In this document: positions 7,892-16,463 of the stretch, one piece after another
How the letters are laid out: every line of letters starts with the position of its first letter
Position numbering within the stretch: the stretch's first letter is position 1
NCBI RefSeq assembly: GCF_902498915.1
Contig: NZ_CABVLQ010000001.1
Strand: one strand, 5' to 3'
DNA length: 64,000 bases
Source of the DNA: Escherichia ruysiae
GTDB lineage: Bacteria > Pseudomonadota > Gammaproteobacteria > Enterobacterales > Enterobacteriaceae
The notes under the pieces: model-generated
The model's input: the letters and a program-made list of their open reading frames with translations, nothing else
Database searches by the model: none
Told to the model about the DNA's origin: nothing
Program-made: the position numbers and the translations under genes

Positions 7892-8839
7892 ATGCGTGTA
7901 CTACTGGCGCCGATGGAGGGTGTGCTTGACTCTCTGGTGCGTGAATTGCTGACTGAAGTTAACGACTACGATCTGTGCATCACCGAATTTGTCCGCGTGG
8001 TCGATCAACTGCTGCCGGTAAAAGTCTTTCATCGCATTTGCCCTGAACTACAAAATGCCAGTCGAACGCCATCCGGTACGCTGGTGCGCGTACAACTGCT
8101 GGGGCAGTTCCCGCAATGGCTGGCGGAAAATGCCGCTCGTGCGGTGGAGTTAGGCTCCTGGGGCGTGGATCTCAATTGCGGTTGCCCATCGAAAACGGTT
8201 AACGGTAGCGGCGGCGGGGCGACGTTACTCAAAGATCCCGAGCTCATCTACCAGGGGGCAAAAGCGATGCGCGAAGCTGTGCCGGCGCATTTACCCGTCA
8301 GCGTGAAAGTGCGGCTTGGCTGGGACAGCGGCGATAAGAAGTTTGAAATTGCCGATGCTGTTCAACAGGCTGGCGCCACGGAACTGGTGGTGCATGGGCG
8401 GACAAAAGAGCAGGGCTACCGTGCGGAGCATATTGACTGGCAGGCGATTGGCGAGATTCGCCAGCGGCTGAATATTCCGGTGATTGCCAACGGTGAAATC
8501 TGGGACTGGCAGAGTGCGCAACAATGTATGGCGATGAGCGGCTGCGACGCGGTAATGATTGGTCGCGGGGCGCTGAATATTCCCAACCTGAGCCGGGTGG
8601 TAAAATATAACGAACCGCGAATGCCGTGGCCGGAGGTGGTTGCTTTGCTGCAAAAATATACCCGTCTGGAAAAGCAGGGCGATACCGGGCTATATCACGT
8701 CGCGCGAATTAAACAGTGGTTGAGTTATTTGCGTAAAGAATACGATGAAGCAACGGAATTATTTCAGCATGTTCGGGTGTTGAATAATTCCCCTGATATT
8801 GCAAGGGCTATTCAGGCAATTGATATCGAGAAACTCTAA
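7892..8839 (+). CDS. dusC: tRNA-dihydrouridine(16) synthase
   Basis: Flavin enzyme that reduces U16 of tRNA to dihydrouridine. 315 residues beginning MRVLLAPMEGVLD, starting at base 7892. An in-frame upstream ATG at 7775 lies inside mhbM and is rejected. The family core LNCGCPSKTVNGSGGGA carries the catalytic Cys98, and the FMN-binding segments VIANGEIWDW and AVMIGRGAL follow. The C-terminal tRNA-binding domain (about 245-315) is present. The only expression signals immediately upstream are the mhb terminator and about a dozen bases, so its promoter must lie within or before the terminator region, an effect of the neighbouring insertion. Confidence 0.96.
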   Translation: MRVLLAPMEGVLDSLVRELLTEVNDYDLCITEFVRVVDQLLPVKVFHRICPELQNASRTPSGTLVRVQLLGQFPQWLAENAARAVELGSWGVDLNCGCPSKTVNGSGGGATLLKDPELIYQGAKAMREAVPAHLPVSVKVRLGWDSGDKKFEIADAVQQAGATELVVHGRTKEQGYRAEHIDWQAIGEIRQRLNIPVIANGEIWDWQSAQQCMAMSGCDAVMIGRGALNIPNLSRVVKYNEPRMPWPEVVALLQKYTRLEKQGDTGLYHVARIKQWLSYLRKEYDEATELFQHVRVLNNSPDIARAIQAIDIEKL

Positions 8840-8904
8840 AAACCATAGTGATGTTTTTTGACAATGTGTTAGCTCTTTATCAATAGGCCGCACGGTTGTT
8901 TGGT

Positions 8905-9100
8905 GGCGCCAAAATCGCCGAGGCGTTCCCTGGAGGCCGGGGCAGCCCACATGGATGTGGGCTGAGGGCGCGTTTTACAGGGATGTTACCTCGCGCCCGA
9001 CCCGGTAGCCGCAAGGGATAAGCCGAGGGCACCGCGCAGCGGCGATTTTGTTCGCCAGAGCCCGGGGGTGCAGGGGGCGGCGGCGATTGGCCGCCCCCTG
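8905..9100 (+). ncRNA. GC-rich multi-hairpin element, candidate structured RNA (HEARO/omega-RNA-like?)
   Basis: A block of about 200 bp, much richer in G+C than its surroundings, with nested complementary pairs. A closing stem pairs 8911-8920 (AAAATCGCCG) with 9040-9049, extended by GGCG 8905-8908 with CGCC 9053-9056. Inside are a 9-bp hairpin at 8944-8963 and a 7-bp stem 8966-8972/8992-8998. Near 9010 the plus strand has CC-GCAA-GG, a GNRA-type loop, which favours plus as the sense strand. An 11-bp GC stem at 9071-9100 follows. No convincing coding sequence covers it. Size, composition and form resemble the IscB-associated HEARO (omega) RNAs, but no nuclease gene adjoins; this family assignment is recollection and unverified. 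It fills most of the gap between dusC and yohP. Confidence 0.45.
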
Positions 9101-9210
9101 CGCGCTCCTTGCGCCAGTGATTATATGAAGCAATGCACATGACAGGAGCGCAACAGGATGAGAGACTGAAATATTCTTGTTATTTTCGGATCTGATGACA
9201 TTAATTAATT

Positions 9211-9294
9211 TTAAAATATCATCTTAAATACGCCAGTCACCACCAGTAGCCCAATCAGGAAAATAATCAATACAGCCCAGAGTATAATTTTCAT
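9211..9294 (-). CDS. yohP: Small inner membrane protein YohP (27 residues)
   Basis: The minus-strand frame encodes MKIILWAVLIIFLIGLL then VVTGVFKMIF and a TAA stop, a single hydrophobic helix. AAGGAACGCCA precedes the ATG at 9294, a good ribosome site. The sequence matches my memory of K-12 YohP, a validated small membrane protein that has been used to study targeting of short membrane proteins. Its function is unknown. It is alone, minus-strand, between the GC-rich element and mdtQ. Confidence 0.93.
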   Translation of the reverse strand: MKIILWAVLIIFLIGLLVVTGVFKMIF

Positions 9295-9516
9295 TGGCGT
9301 TCCTTTATTTGTGAGTGCTGAGTAAGTATAGGAAAAAATAAAACCCTTTGCCGTTATTCATAACCGATTAAGATAAATCGGAGAATATCATTTACTTACT
9401 GTATGTTTTTCTGGATATGTCGTTTTATTGCCAGTGATGTATTGCCACGCGAAACTAAAAAATATATCGCAACACACGGTAATCTCCGCGCACCATTTCT
9501 TACCTGATTATTCCCC

Positions 9517-10953
9517 ATGAATCGTGATCCCTTTTATCCAGCCATCGCCTGTTTTCCGCTGTTGCTTATGCTGGCCGGATGTGCGCCTGTGCACGAAACC
9601 CGCCAGGCGTTAAGCCAGCAAACGCCCGCTGCACAAGTTGACACCGCATTACCCATGGCGCTGAAGAATGGTTGGCCAGACAGTCAGTGGTGGCTGGAAT
9701 ATCACGATAATCAACTCACTTCATTAATTAACAATGCACTACAGAACGCACCGGATATGCAGGTGGCTGAACAGCGCATTCAACTGGCTGAAGCTCAGGC
9801 GAAAGCTGTAGCCACTCAGGATGGTCCGCAGATCGACTTTTCTGCGGATATGGAGCGGCAAAAAATGTCGGCAGAAGGGTTAATGGGGCCGTTTGCTCTG
9901 AACGATCCTGCGGCAGGTACGACCGGTCCGTGGTACACCAACGGTACTTTTGGCTTAACGGCGGGCTGGCATCTTGATATCTGGGGAAAGAATCGGGCGG
10001 AGGTTACTGCTCGCCTGGGTACGGTTAAAGCACGGGTGGCGGAACGCGAGCAAACTCGCCAATTGCTGGCTGGCAGCGTGGCACGTCTGTACTGGGAGTG
10101 GCAAACCCAGGCGGCGTTAAATACTGTCTTGCAGCAAATCGAAAAAGAGCAGAACACCATTATCGCGACCGATCGCCAGTTGTATCAAAACGGAATTACC
10201 TCTTCGGTTGAAGGTGTGGAAACCGATATTAATGCCAGTAAAACCCGGCAGCAGCGCAACGATGCGGCGGGAAAAATGAAAATTATTGAGGCGCGGTTAA
10301 GTGCGCTGACTAACAGCCAGGCGAGCGCCTTAAAGCTGCATCCGGTCGTGCTGCCTGAAGTGGCAAGCCAGCTTCCTGATGAACTGGGTTATTCCTTGCT
10401 GGCACGCCGTGCCGATTTGCAGGCGGCGCACTGGTACGTTGAATCATCCTTAAGCAGCATCGACGCGGCAAAAGCGGCCTTTTACCCCGACATAAACCTG
10501 ATGGCCTTCCTGCAACAAGATGCATTGCACTTAAGCGATCTGTTCCGTCATTCCGCGCAGCAAATGGGCGTTACGGCAGGTTTGACGCTACCTATTTTCG
10601 ATAGCGGCCGTCTTAACGCCAACCTCGATATCGCGAAAGCCGAAAGCAACTTGTCGATCGCCAGCTATAACAAAGCGGTGGTTGAAGCGGTAAATGACGT
10701 GGCGCGGGCAGCCAGTCAGGTTCAGACACTGGCGGAGAAAAACCAGCATCAGGCGCAAATTGAGCGCGATGCCCTGCGAGTCGTTGGTCTGGCGCAGGCG
10801 CGTTTTAACGCGGGCATCATTGCTGGTTCCCGCGTCAGCGAGGCAAGAATCCCGGCGCTGCGTGAGCGGGCGAACGGTCTGCTCTTGCAGGGGCAGTGGC
10901 TGGATGCCTCCGTTCAACTCACCGGCGCACTGGGTGGGGGCTACAAACGCTGA
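9517..10953 (+). CDS. mdtQ: NodT-family outer membrane efflux lipoprotein MdtQ (intact)
   Basis: 478-residue TolC-like outer membrane factor of the NodT lipoprotein group. A signal peptide ends in the lipobox LAGC with Cys22 as the lipid-modified residue. Two repeated halves of outer-membrane-efflux type follow (about 60-260 and 275-475), with long helical segments such as PDMQVAEQRIQLAEAQAKA. Such proteins form the exit duct of tripartite drug pumps. No inner-membrane pump or adaptor gene is adjacent, so it probably works with a distant partner. I recall mdtQ (yohG/yohH) as a disrupted gene in K-12; here the frame is complete from 9517. Confidence 0.9.
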   Translation: MNRDPFYPAIACFPLLLMLAGCAPVHETRQALSQQTPAAQVDTALPMALKNGWPDSQWWLEYHDNQLTSLINNALQNAPDMQVAEQRIQLAEAQAKAVATQDGPQIDFSADMERQKMSAEGLMGPFALNDPAAGTTGPWYTNGTFGLTAGWHLDIWGKNRAEVTARLGTVKARVAEREQTRQLLAGSVARLYWEWQTQAALNTVLQQIEKEQNTIIATDRQLYQNGITSSVEGVETDINASKTRQQRNDAAGKMKIIEARLSALTNSQASALKLHPVVLPEVASQLPDELGYSLLARRADLQAAHWYVESSLSSIDAAKAAFYPDINLMAFLQQDALHLSDLFRHSAQQMGVTAGLTLPIFDSGRLNANLDIAKAESNLSIASYNKAVVEAVNDVARAASQVQTLAEKNQHQAQIERDALRVVGLAQARFNAGIIAGSRVSEARIPALRERANGLLLQGQWLDASVQLTGALGGGYKR

Positions 10954-11005
10954 TGATATGCGCCTTCTATACTTAACGTTTATTCAGCGTTAAGTGGAGA
11001 ACTCT

Positions 11006-11767
11006 ATGGCACAGGTCGCGATAATTACCGCCTCCGATTCGGGGATCGGTAAAGAGTGCGCGTTATTACTGGCGCAACAGGGTTTTGATATAGGCGTTAC
11101 CTGGCACTCAGATGAAGAAGGGGCAAAAGAAACCGCGCGTGAAGTGGTTAGCTACGGCGTCCGTGCGGAGATGGTGCAACTGGATCTCGGCAATCTACCA
11201 GAAGGTGCGCAGGCGCTGGAGAAACTCATTCAACGACTGGGGCGTATTGATGTGCTGGTGAATAACGCGGGAGCGATGACCAAAGCGCCGTTTCTTGATA
11301 TGGCTTTTGATGAGTGGCGCAAGATTTTTACCGTTGATGTCGATGGTGCTTTTTTATGCTCGCAAATTGCCGCCCGCCAGATGGTGAAACAGGGGCAAGG
11401 TGGTCGCATCATCAACATTACATCGGTACATGAACATACGCCGCTGCCGGATGCCAGCGCCTACACCGCCGCTAAACATGCACTCGGCGGGTTAACCAAA
11501 GCGATGGCGCTCGAACTGGTCAGGCATAAGATTCTGGTGAATGCGGTCGCGCCAGGTGCCATCGCCACGCCGATGAACGGCATGGATGACGGCGACGTGA
11601 AGCCCGATGCAGAGCCATCAATTCCCCTGCGGCGTTTCGGCGCAACGCATGAGATTGCCAGTCTGGTGGCCTGGCTATGTTCCGAAGGCGCAAATTACAC
11701 CACCGGGCAGTCGTTGATTGTCGATGGCGGTTTTATGCTGGCGAATCCGCAGTTTAAACCGGAGTAG
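11006..11767 (+). CDS. yohF: Short-chain dehydrogenase/reductase YohF
   Basis: 253-residue NAD(P)-dependent oxidoreductase. The N-terminal cofactor motif is TASDSGIGKECA (about residues 8-19), NNAG stabilises the fold near residue 90, and the catalytic Ser plus YTAAK triad lies at about 140-160. The start at 11006 (MAQVAIITAS) is preceded by TGGAG; four extra in-frame codons upstream are not used. The physiological substrate is unknown (annotated in K-12 as acetoin-reductase-like). It is 52 bp after mdtQ on the same strand, but a TATACT-like element in the gap suggests its own promoter. Confidence 0.93.
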   Translation: MAQVAIITASDSGIGKECALLLAQQGFDIGVTWHSDEEGAKETAREVVSYGVRAEMVQLDLGNLPEGAQALEKLIQRLGRIDVLVNNAGAMTKAPFLDMAFDEWRKIFTVDVDGAFLCSQIAARQMVKQGQGGRIINITSVHEHTPLPDASAYTAAKHALGGLTKAMALELVRHKILVNAVAPGAIATPMNGMDDGDVKPDAEPSIPLRRFGATHEIASLVAWLCSEGANYTTGQSLIVDGGFMLANPQFKPE

Positions 11768-11801
11768 CGCAATGGGATATGTGGATATTTCAATGGGTAT
11801 G

Positions 11802-11880
11802 TTGTAGGCATGATAAGACGCGCCAGCGTCGCATCAGGCATGGTGCACCTGATGTCGGATGCGGCGCGAACGACTTATCT
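11802..11880. repeat. REP/BIME element between yohF and yohD
   Basis: Two inverted REP units: TGATAAGACGCGCCAGCGTCG with ATCAGGCA, and the reciprocal GATGTCGGATGCGGCGCG with GACTTATC. They lie between the convergent ends of yohF and yohD, the usual REP location. Such units bind gyrase, Pol I or IHF and stabilise upstream mRNA. Confidence 0.85.
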
Positions 11881-11892
11881 GTGGCAACTGCT

Positions 11893-12471
11893 TTACGCCT
11901 GATTATCCGGCTTTTTCTTCCCGCGCCGTTTCAGCCACCAGCGCACGCCAACCACCAGAACCACGGCCAGAATCAACCAGACCCAGTGTTTCAGATGCTG
12001 ATCAAGACTGTGCAACCACGGCGCAATCACCTGACCACCAGCGTAACCGATAGTGGTAAAAATCAACGCCCAGGCAAATGCGCCGAGAATATTCAGCGGC
12101 AGAAAGATTTTCGGTGGCAACTGGCTGGCACCAATCAGTGTCGGGCCAATGACCCGAAAGCCATACATAAAACGCGTGCCAATAACAAACAGATACGGAT
12201 GGCGCTGGATCAGTTTCTGTGCCCGCTCAATTTTATCCTGATGCTTTGAGATACGACGCAACAGCTTGCCGCCAAACCGCCGTCCGCACAGATAAAGCAC
12301 CTGGTCGCCAATCATGCCGCCAAGCGCCACAGAAAGAACCACCAGCGGGAATTTTAATAATCCCTGATGTGCCGCAACGCCTCCCAGCAAAGTCACGGTT
12401 TCACCCTCTGCCAGACTGCCGAGCACCAGCGCGGCATAACCATATTGTGAGATGAGTGTATTGAGATCCAT
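11893..12471 (-). CDS. yohD: DedA-family inner membrane protein YohD
   Basis: 192-residue polytopic membrane protein of the DedA (SNARE-associated/VTT) family. It has the family segments E-GETVTLLGG (about 22-31), GDQVLYLCGRRFGG and FGFRVIGPTLIGAS-type (here FMYGFRVIGPTLIGA). DedA proteins are linked to membrane-potential maintenance and undecaprenyl-phosphate or phospholipid flipping. I start at MDLNTLISQY, base 12471; the longer frame to 12558 adds 29 residues without homology. It is convergent with yohF and divergent from yohC. The basic C-terminal tail (KRRGKKK) follows the positive-inside rule. Confidence 0.93.
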   Translation of the reverse strand: MDLNTLISQYGYAALVLGSLAEGETVTLLGGVAAHQGLLKFPLVVLSVALGGMIGDQVLYLCGRRFGGKLLRRISKHQDKIERAQKLIQRHPYLFVIGTRFMYGFRVIGPTLIGASQLPPKIFLPLNILGAFAWALIFTTIGYAGGQVIAPWLHSLDQHLKHWVWLILAVVLVVGVRWWLKRRGKKKPDNQA

Positions 12472-12640
12472 AGGCCAGTCTGTCTCCCTTTGGTTGCCTG
12501 TAAGCATACACCCTGTGAATTGTTTGCGCAGAAAAAGGCGTTTCATCACGCGACGCAAATTTCACAACAGGGCAAAAAATAACCACAAGCTGACTTATAC
12601 TTGAACTGTCAGGTTCAGCAACTCACAAAAAGGGGGCGGT

Positions 12641-13228
12641 ATGAGCCATGTCTGGGGACTGTTTTCCCATCCCGATCGTGAAATGCAGGTGATTAATCGT
12701 GAAAACGAAACGATTTCTCATCACTACACCCACCACGTTTTGCTGATGGCGGCGATTCCGGTGATTTGCGCCTTCATTGGCACCACACAAATTGGCTGGA
12801 ATTTTGGCGATGGCACTATTCTGAAGTTATCCTGGTTTACCGGACTGGCGCTGGCTGTCCTGTTTTATGGCGTTATGCTGGCAGGGGTCGCGGTGATGGG
12901 GCGAGTCATCTGGTGGATGGCGCGCAAATATCCGCAACGTCCATCGCTTGCGCACTGTATGGTCTTTGCCGGATATGTCGCAACGCCGCTGTTTTTAAGC
13001 GGCCTGGTGGCGCTTTATCCGCTGGTTTGGCTGTGCGCGCTGGTCGGCACGGTGGCGCTGTTTTACACCGGCTATCTGCTTTATCTCGGTATTCCGAGCT
13101 TCCTGAATATCAACAAAGAGGAAGGTCTTAGTTTCTCCAGTTCGACGCTGGCGATTGGCGTACTGGTGCTGGAAGTGCTGCTCGCTATTACCGTTATTCT
13201 GTGGGGGTACGGTTATCGGTTGTTCTAG
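12641..13228 (+). CDS. yohC: Yip1-domain inner membrane protein YohC
   Basis: 195-residue protein with a hydrophilic start (SHPDREMQVINRENETISHHYTH) and about five hydrophobic segments, matching the Yip1/YIF1-domain inner membrane family known as YohC. No enzymatic motif is visible and function is unknown. A GGGGGCGGT stretch directly precedes the ATG. A strong inverted repeat just after its stop separates it from pbpG. Confidence 0.93.
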   Translation: MSHVWGLFSHPDREMQVINRENETISHHYTHHVLLMAAIPVICAFIGTTQIGWNFGDGTILKLSWFTGLALAVLFYGVMLAGVAVMGRVIWWMARKYPQRPSLAHCMVFAGYVATPLFLSGLVALYPLVWLCALVGTVALFYTGYLLYLGIPSFLNINKEEGLSFSSSTLAIGVLVLEVLLAITVILWGYGYRLF

Positions 13229-13243
13229 AAAGTTCTTTTGCGT

Positions 13244-13273
13244 TGCATTGCTGACGTAAATGTCAGCAATGCA
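13244..13273. terminator. 12-bp inverted repeat after yohC
   Basis: TGCATTGCTGAC-GTAAAT-GTCAGCAATGCA, a perfect 12-bp stem with a 6-base loop starting 15 bp after the yohC stop. The following T content is modest (CATTTCCT), so it may be a weak terminator or an mRNA-stabilising hairpin. Confidence 0.6.
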
Positions 13274-13401
13274 GCATTTCCTCACGATTCTCCTTTGACG
13301 ATCGCACTTTTTGCTCGTTATGATGGCGTCGCTAGCCTCAGTAAATCCTTACTCCGGCGGTGCGCAACCCGTGCGCGTGAACCACTATCTGAATGCTCAT
13401 C

Positions 13402-14334
13402 ATGCCGAAATTTCGAGTTTCTTTATTTAGCCTGGCTCTAATGCTGGCTGTGCCTTTTGCACCGCAGGCCGTTGCGAAAACGACCGCCGCTACCACAGCT
13501 TCGCAGCCGGAAATCGCTTCCGGTAGTGCGATGATTGTTGATCTGAATACCAACAAAGTGATCTATTCGAACCACCCGGATCTGGTGCGTCCGATTGCGT
13601 CAATCACCAAATTAATGACCGCAATGGTGGTGCTTGACGCACGACTGCCGCTGGATGAAAAACTGAAAGTGGATATCAGCCAGACGCCAGAGATGAAAGG
13701 GGTCTATTCGCGCGTGCGACTGAACAGCGAAATCAGCCGTAAAGATATGCTGTTGTTGGCGCTGATGTCTTCGGAAAACCGCGCGGCGGCAAGCCTGGCG
13801 CACCATTATCCTGGTGGTTATAACGCTTTTATTAAAGCGATGAATGCGAAAGCGAAGTCGCTCGGAATGAACAACACGCGCTTTGTTGAACCGACCGGGT
13901 TGTCGGTGCATAACGTTTCGACGGCCCGTGACCTGACCAAATTGCTGATTGCCAGCAAACAATATCCGTTGATCGGTCAGTTGAGTACCACCCGTGAAGA
14001 TATGGCGACCTTCTCTAATCCGACGTACACCCTGCCGTTCCGCAATACTAACCATCTGGTTTATCGCGATAACTGGAATATTCAGTTAACCAAAACCGGT
14101 TTTACCAATGCCGCAGGGCATTGCCTGGTGATGCGCACGGTTATCAATAATAAACCGGTGGCGCTGGTGGTGATGGATGCATTTGGCAAATATACCCATT
14201 TTGCCGATGCCAGCCGCCTGCGTACCTGGATTGAGACCGGTAAAGTGATGCCTGTTCCGGCTGCGGCGTTGAGCTATAAAAAACAAAAAGCCGCTCAGAT
14301 GGCGGCGGCGGGGCAGACGGCACAGAACGATTAA
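13402..14334 (+). CDS. pbpG: D-alanyl-D-alanine endopeptidase, penicillin-binding protein 7
   Basis: Periplasmic low-molecular-weight PBP that cuts DD cross-links in peptidoglycan. 310 residues from MPKFRVSLF, with a signal peptide ending near APQAVAK. Active-site motifs of the S11 family are Ser67-Ile-Thr-Lys70 (ASITKLM), Ser124-Glu-Asn (MSSENRA) and Lys231-Thr-Gly (LTKTGF). An ATG three codons upstream (13393) is an alternative start. It is monocistronic: an inverted repeat precedes it and a duplicated BIME follows. Confidence 0.96.
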   Translation: MPKFRVSLFSLALMLAVPFAPQAVAKTTAATTASQPEIASGSAMIVDLNTNKVIYSNHPDLVRPIASITKLMTAMVVLDARLPLDEKLKVDISQTPEMKGVYSRVRLNSEISRKDMLLLALMSSENRAAASLAHHYPGGYNAFIKAMNAKAKSLGMNNTRFVEPTGLSVHNVSTARDLTKLLIASKQYPLIGQLSTTREDMATFSNPTYTLPFRNTNHLVYRDNWNIQLTKTGFTNAAGHCLVMRTVINNKPVALVVMDAFGKYTHFADASRLRTWIETGKVMPVPAAALSYKKQKAAQMAAAGQTAQND

Positions 14335-14344
14335 GTTTGCTTGC

Positions 14345-14545
14345 CTGTAGGCCGGATCAGGCGTTTACGCCGCATCCGGCATTCGGGCACGATGCCTGAT
14401 GCGACGCTTGCGCATTTTATCAGGCCTACAAACGTGATGCGTCTGTAGGCCGGATCAGGCGTTTACGCCGCATCCGGCATTCGGGCACGATGCCTGATGC
14501 GATGCTGGCGCATCTTATCAGGCCTACATCTGCATCAGGCATCCG
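14345..14545. repeat. Tandemly duplicated BIME (REP pairs) between pbpG and dld
   Basis: An 86-bp unit made of two opposed REP sequences (CTGTAGGCCGGATCAGGCG ... TTATCAGGCCTACA) occurs at 14345-14430. It recurs with few changes at 14443-14528, a 98-bp period, followed by a partial REP (GCATCAGGCATCCGGC) to about 14545. It sits between convergent genes. These are imperfect palindromes, not a CRISPR array. Confidence 0.92.
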
Positions 14546-14552
14546 GCTATAT

Positions 14553-16268
14553 TTACTCTGCTTCCTGCCAGTTTTTCCGCTTGCTGGTTTTACCGATCCC
14601 AGGGTTCATACTGTTGGTTGGATCGTTCTCGCGATAAAACTTCTGCAACGTCTCCGGTGCTTTATACAAATGACCGACGTTATGCTCGGCAGGATATTGC
14701 GCGCCGCGCTGGCGTAACAGCTCCAGCATCTGTTCCTTCAACGCATGTACATCCACACCTTTTTTGACGATGTAATCCTGGTGGAAGACATAGCACATAA
14801 AATGGCCGTAATAGAGCTTGTGTACCAACTGGCTGTCGATCTCCGGTGGCAAATGCTCATACCACTCGGTATCGTTACGCCGCAGAGCAATATCCAGAGC
14901 CAGAATGTCTTCGACTTCATCGGAATGCACGGCCTGATAACGAATTGCCGCCCCCGCAGCGGCGAAACGGTGTAAAAATGCTTTGCTGCCTTCCTCCGGC
15001 GTACAGACAAAGAAATCACCTTCAGCCTGTTTGAAATAATCCACCAGCCACGATTTCGCTTCGCCAATGCCATCGCCCGCCATTTTTAACAGCAGATGAT
15101 GTTCATATTTATCGCGCCAGTTGTTCATGCGCGGGGGTAAATGGCTGGGGAACAGATGACCGAATTTTTGCATCGCACGGTCGGTAAAATGCGGACGGAA
15201 GAATTTCACTTTCTCCAGCATCGCATCGGTACGCCCTTTGATGTTAAAGAAGAGAGGCATCTTGTCGGTGCCAAGTTTATCGATCATCAGGAAGGTGTCT
15301 TTGCCATATTTTTCCGCGATATCGTAGATATCCCGATGCATATATTCCCCTGCAACCGGCAGATTTTCGAAATTAGCCAGAATATGGCGGCGGATTTCAG
15401 TCAGCACTTCCGGCTGATTGGTGCCTATATAAAACACCTGCTGATTTTTTTCTGCTTCGAAGGTATCAAGACGTACCGCGAATACTGCCAGTTTTCCGGC
15501 GCAACCGGAGGATTCAAACAGGCGATCCGGGTCGGCGTTATAACGTGCGGGTGTGTCGGCTTCAATATCCCTAACGCGGTGAACATAATCATAATCGTGG
15601 GCGTGACGACCATCGTGGCGAACATCATCTTCTTTGATACGATCGTCATCCAGCTTGCTGAGGATCTGCTCTGGTGTTTCGCCCAGATCAATCCCCAGAT
15701 GGTTCACCAGCGTCAGTTTGCCGTCTTCATTTATGCGCGCGAATAACGACATTTCGGTATATGCCGGGCCACGCTGCACCAGCGAGCCGCCGGAGTTATT
15801 ACAGATACCGCCGATGACCGATGCACCTATGCACGACGAACCAATCACCGAGTGCGGTTCGCGACCCAGCGGTTTGAGAGCTTTTTCCAGCGAATAGAGC
15901 GTGGTACCAGGATATGCCAGCACTTGTTCGCCCTTGCCGAGAACGTGCAGTTTGTCGAGACGCAGGGTGCTGATGATCACGATATCGCGATCATAGTCGT
16001 TACCGTTTGGCGTCGAGCCTTCGGTCAGACCAGTATTGGCGGCCTGCATCAGAATAATTTTGTCGGCGGTGACGCAGGCTTTCAGCACCCGCCATAATTC
16101 CAGTAGTGAGCCAGGGAAAACGACAGCCAGCGCGTCGCCCTGACCAGAACGGAAGCCCTTGCGATAGCGGGCCGTTTTTGCGGGATCGGTGAGCAGGTGT
16201 GAATGACCGACCAGACGGGCAAGTTCATTCAAAAAGGCTTTATTATCAGTTGTTGTCATGGAAGACAT
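14553..16268 (-). CDS. dld: Quinone-dependent D-lactate dehydrogenase
   Basis: 571-residue FAD flavoprotein, peripheral on the inner membrane, that oxidises D-lactate to pyruvate and passes electrons to ubiquinone. The FAD-linked oxidase N-domain has the adenine/pyrophosphate-binding segment NTGLTEGSTPNG (about 77-88), IGSSCIGASVIGGICNNSGG (about 142-161) and the SSGCAGKLAVFAVRL region. The C-terminal membrane-binding domain follows (about 270-571). The start is set at MSSMTTTDNKAF, base 16268, after AGGAGTGGAAA. It is divergent from bglX, with a 195-bp promoter gap. Confidence 0.97.
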   Translation of the reverse strand: MSSMTTTDNKAFLNELARLVGHSHLLTDPAKTARYRKGFRSGQGDALAVVFPGSLLELWRVLKACVTADKIILMQAANTGLTEGSTPNGNDYDRDIVIISTLRLDKLHVLGKGEQVLAYPGTTLYSLEKALKPLGREPHSVIGSSCIGASVIGGICNNSGGSLVQRGPAYTEMSLFARINEDGKLTLVNHLGIDLGETPEQILSKLDDDRIKEDDVRHDGRHAHDYDYVHRVRDIEADTPARYNADPDRLFESSGCAGKLAVFAVRLDTFEAEKNQQVFYIGTNQPEVLTEIRRHILANFENLPVAGEYMHRDIYDIAEKYGKDTFLMIDKLGTDKMPLFFNIKGRTDAMLEKVKFFRPHFTDRAMQKFGHLFPSHLPPRMNNWRDKYEHHLLLKMAGDGIGEAKSWLVDYFKQAEGDFFVCTPEEGSKAFLHRFAAAGAAIRYQAVHSDEVEDILALDIALRRNDTEWYEHLPPEIDSQLVHKLYYGHFMCYVFHQDYIVKKGVDVHALKEQMLELLRQRGAQYPAEHNVGHLYKAPETLQKFYRENDPTNSMNPGIGKTSKRKNWQEAE

Positions 16269-16463
16269 TTTCCACTCCTTGTGGTGGCGAAAAAATATCA
16301 CAAACTAGAATAGCGCCTTGTATGACAATTCAGCGAGTGAATATTTTGAAAATTCAGACAATAAACTGAGCATTCTTTTTCTCTCTCCATCATGCTTATG
16401 GCAAACTACGGTTTTTGCACCATTTTCGCTGCCACGTCGGGCAACAAAGGAAGAAAAATCCAC

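Noticed and set aside
8880..9140. Minus-strand open frame of 86 codons, rich in Pro, Gly and Arg
   Set aside because: It coincides with the GC-rich hairpin element, has composition typical of a GC-rich accidental frame and no ribosome site or recognisable domain.
14345..14545. Possible CRISPR array (repeated units with spacers)
   Set aside because: The repeats are long imperfect palindromes of REP type with opposite orientations, only two copies, and no cas genes nearby.
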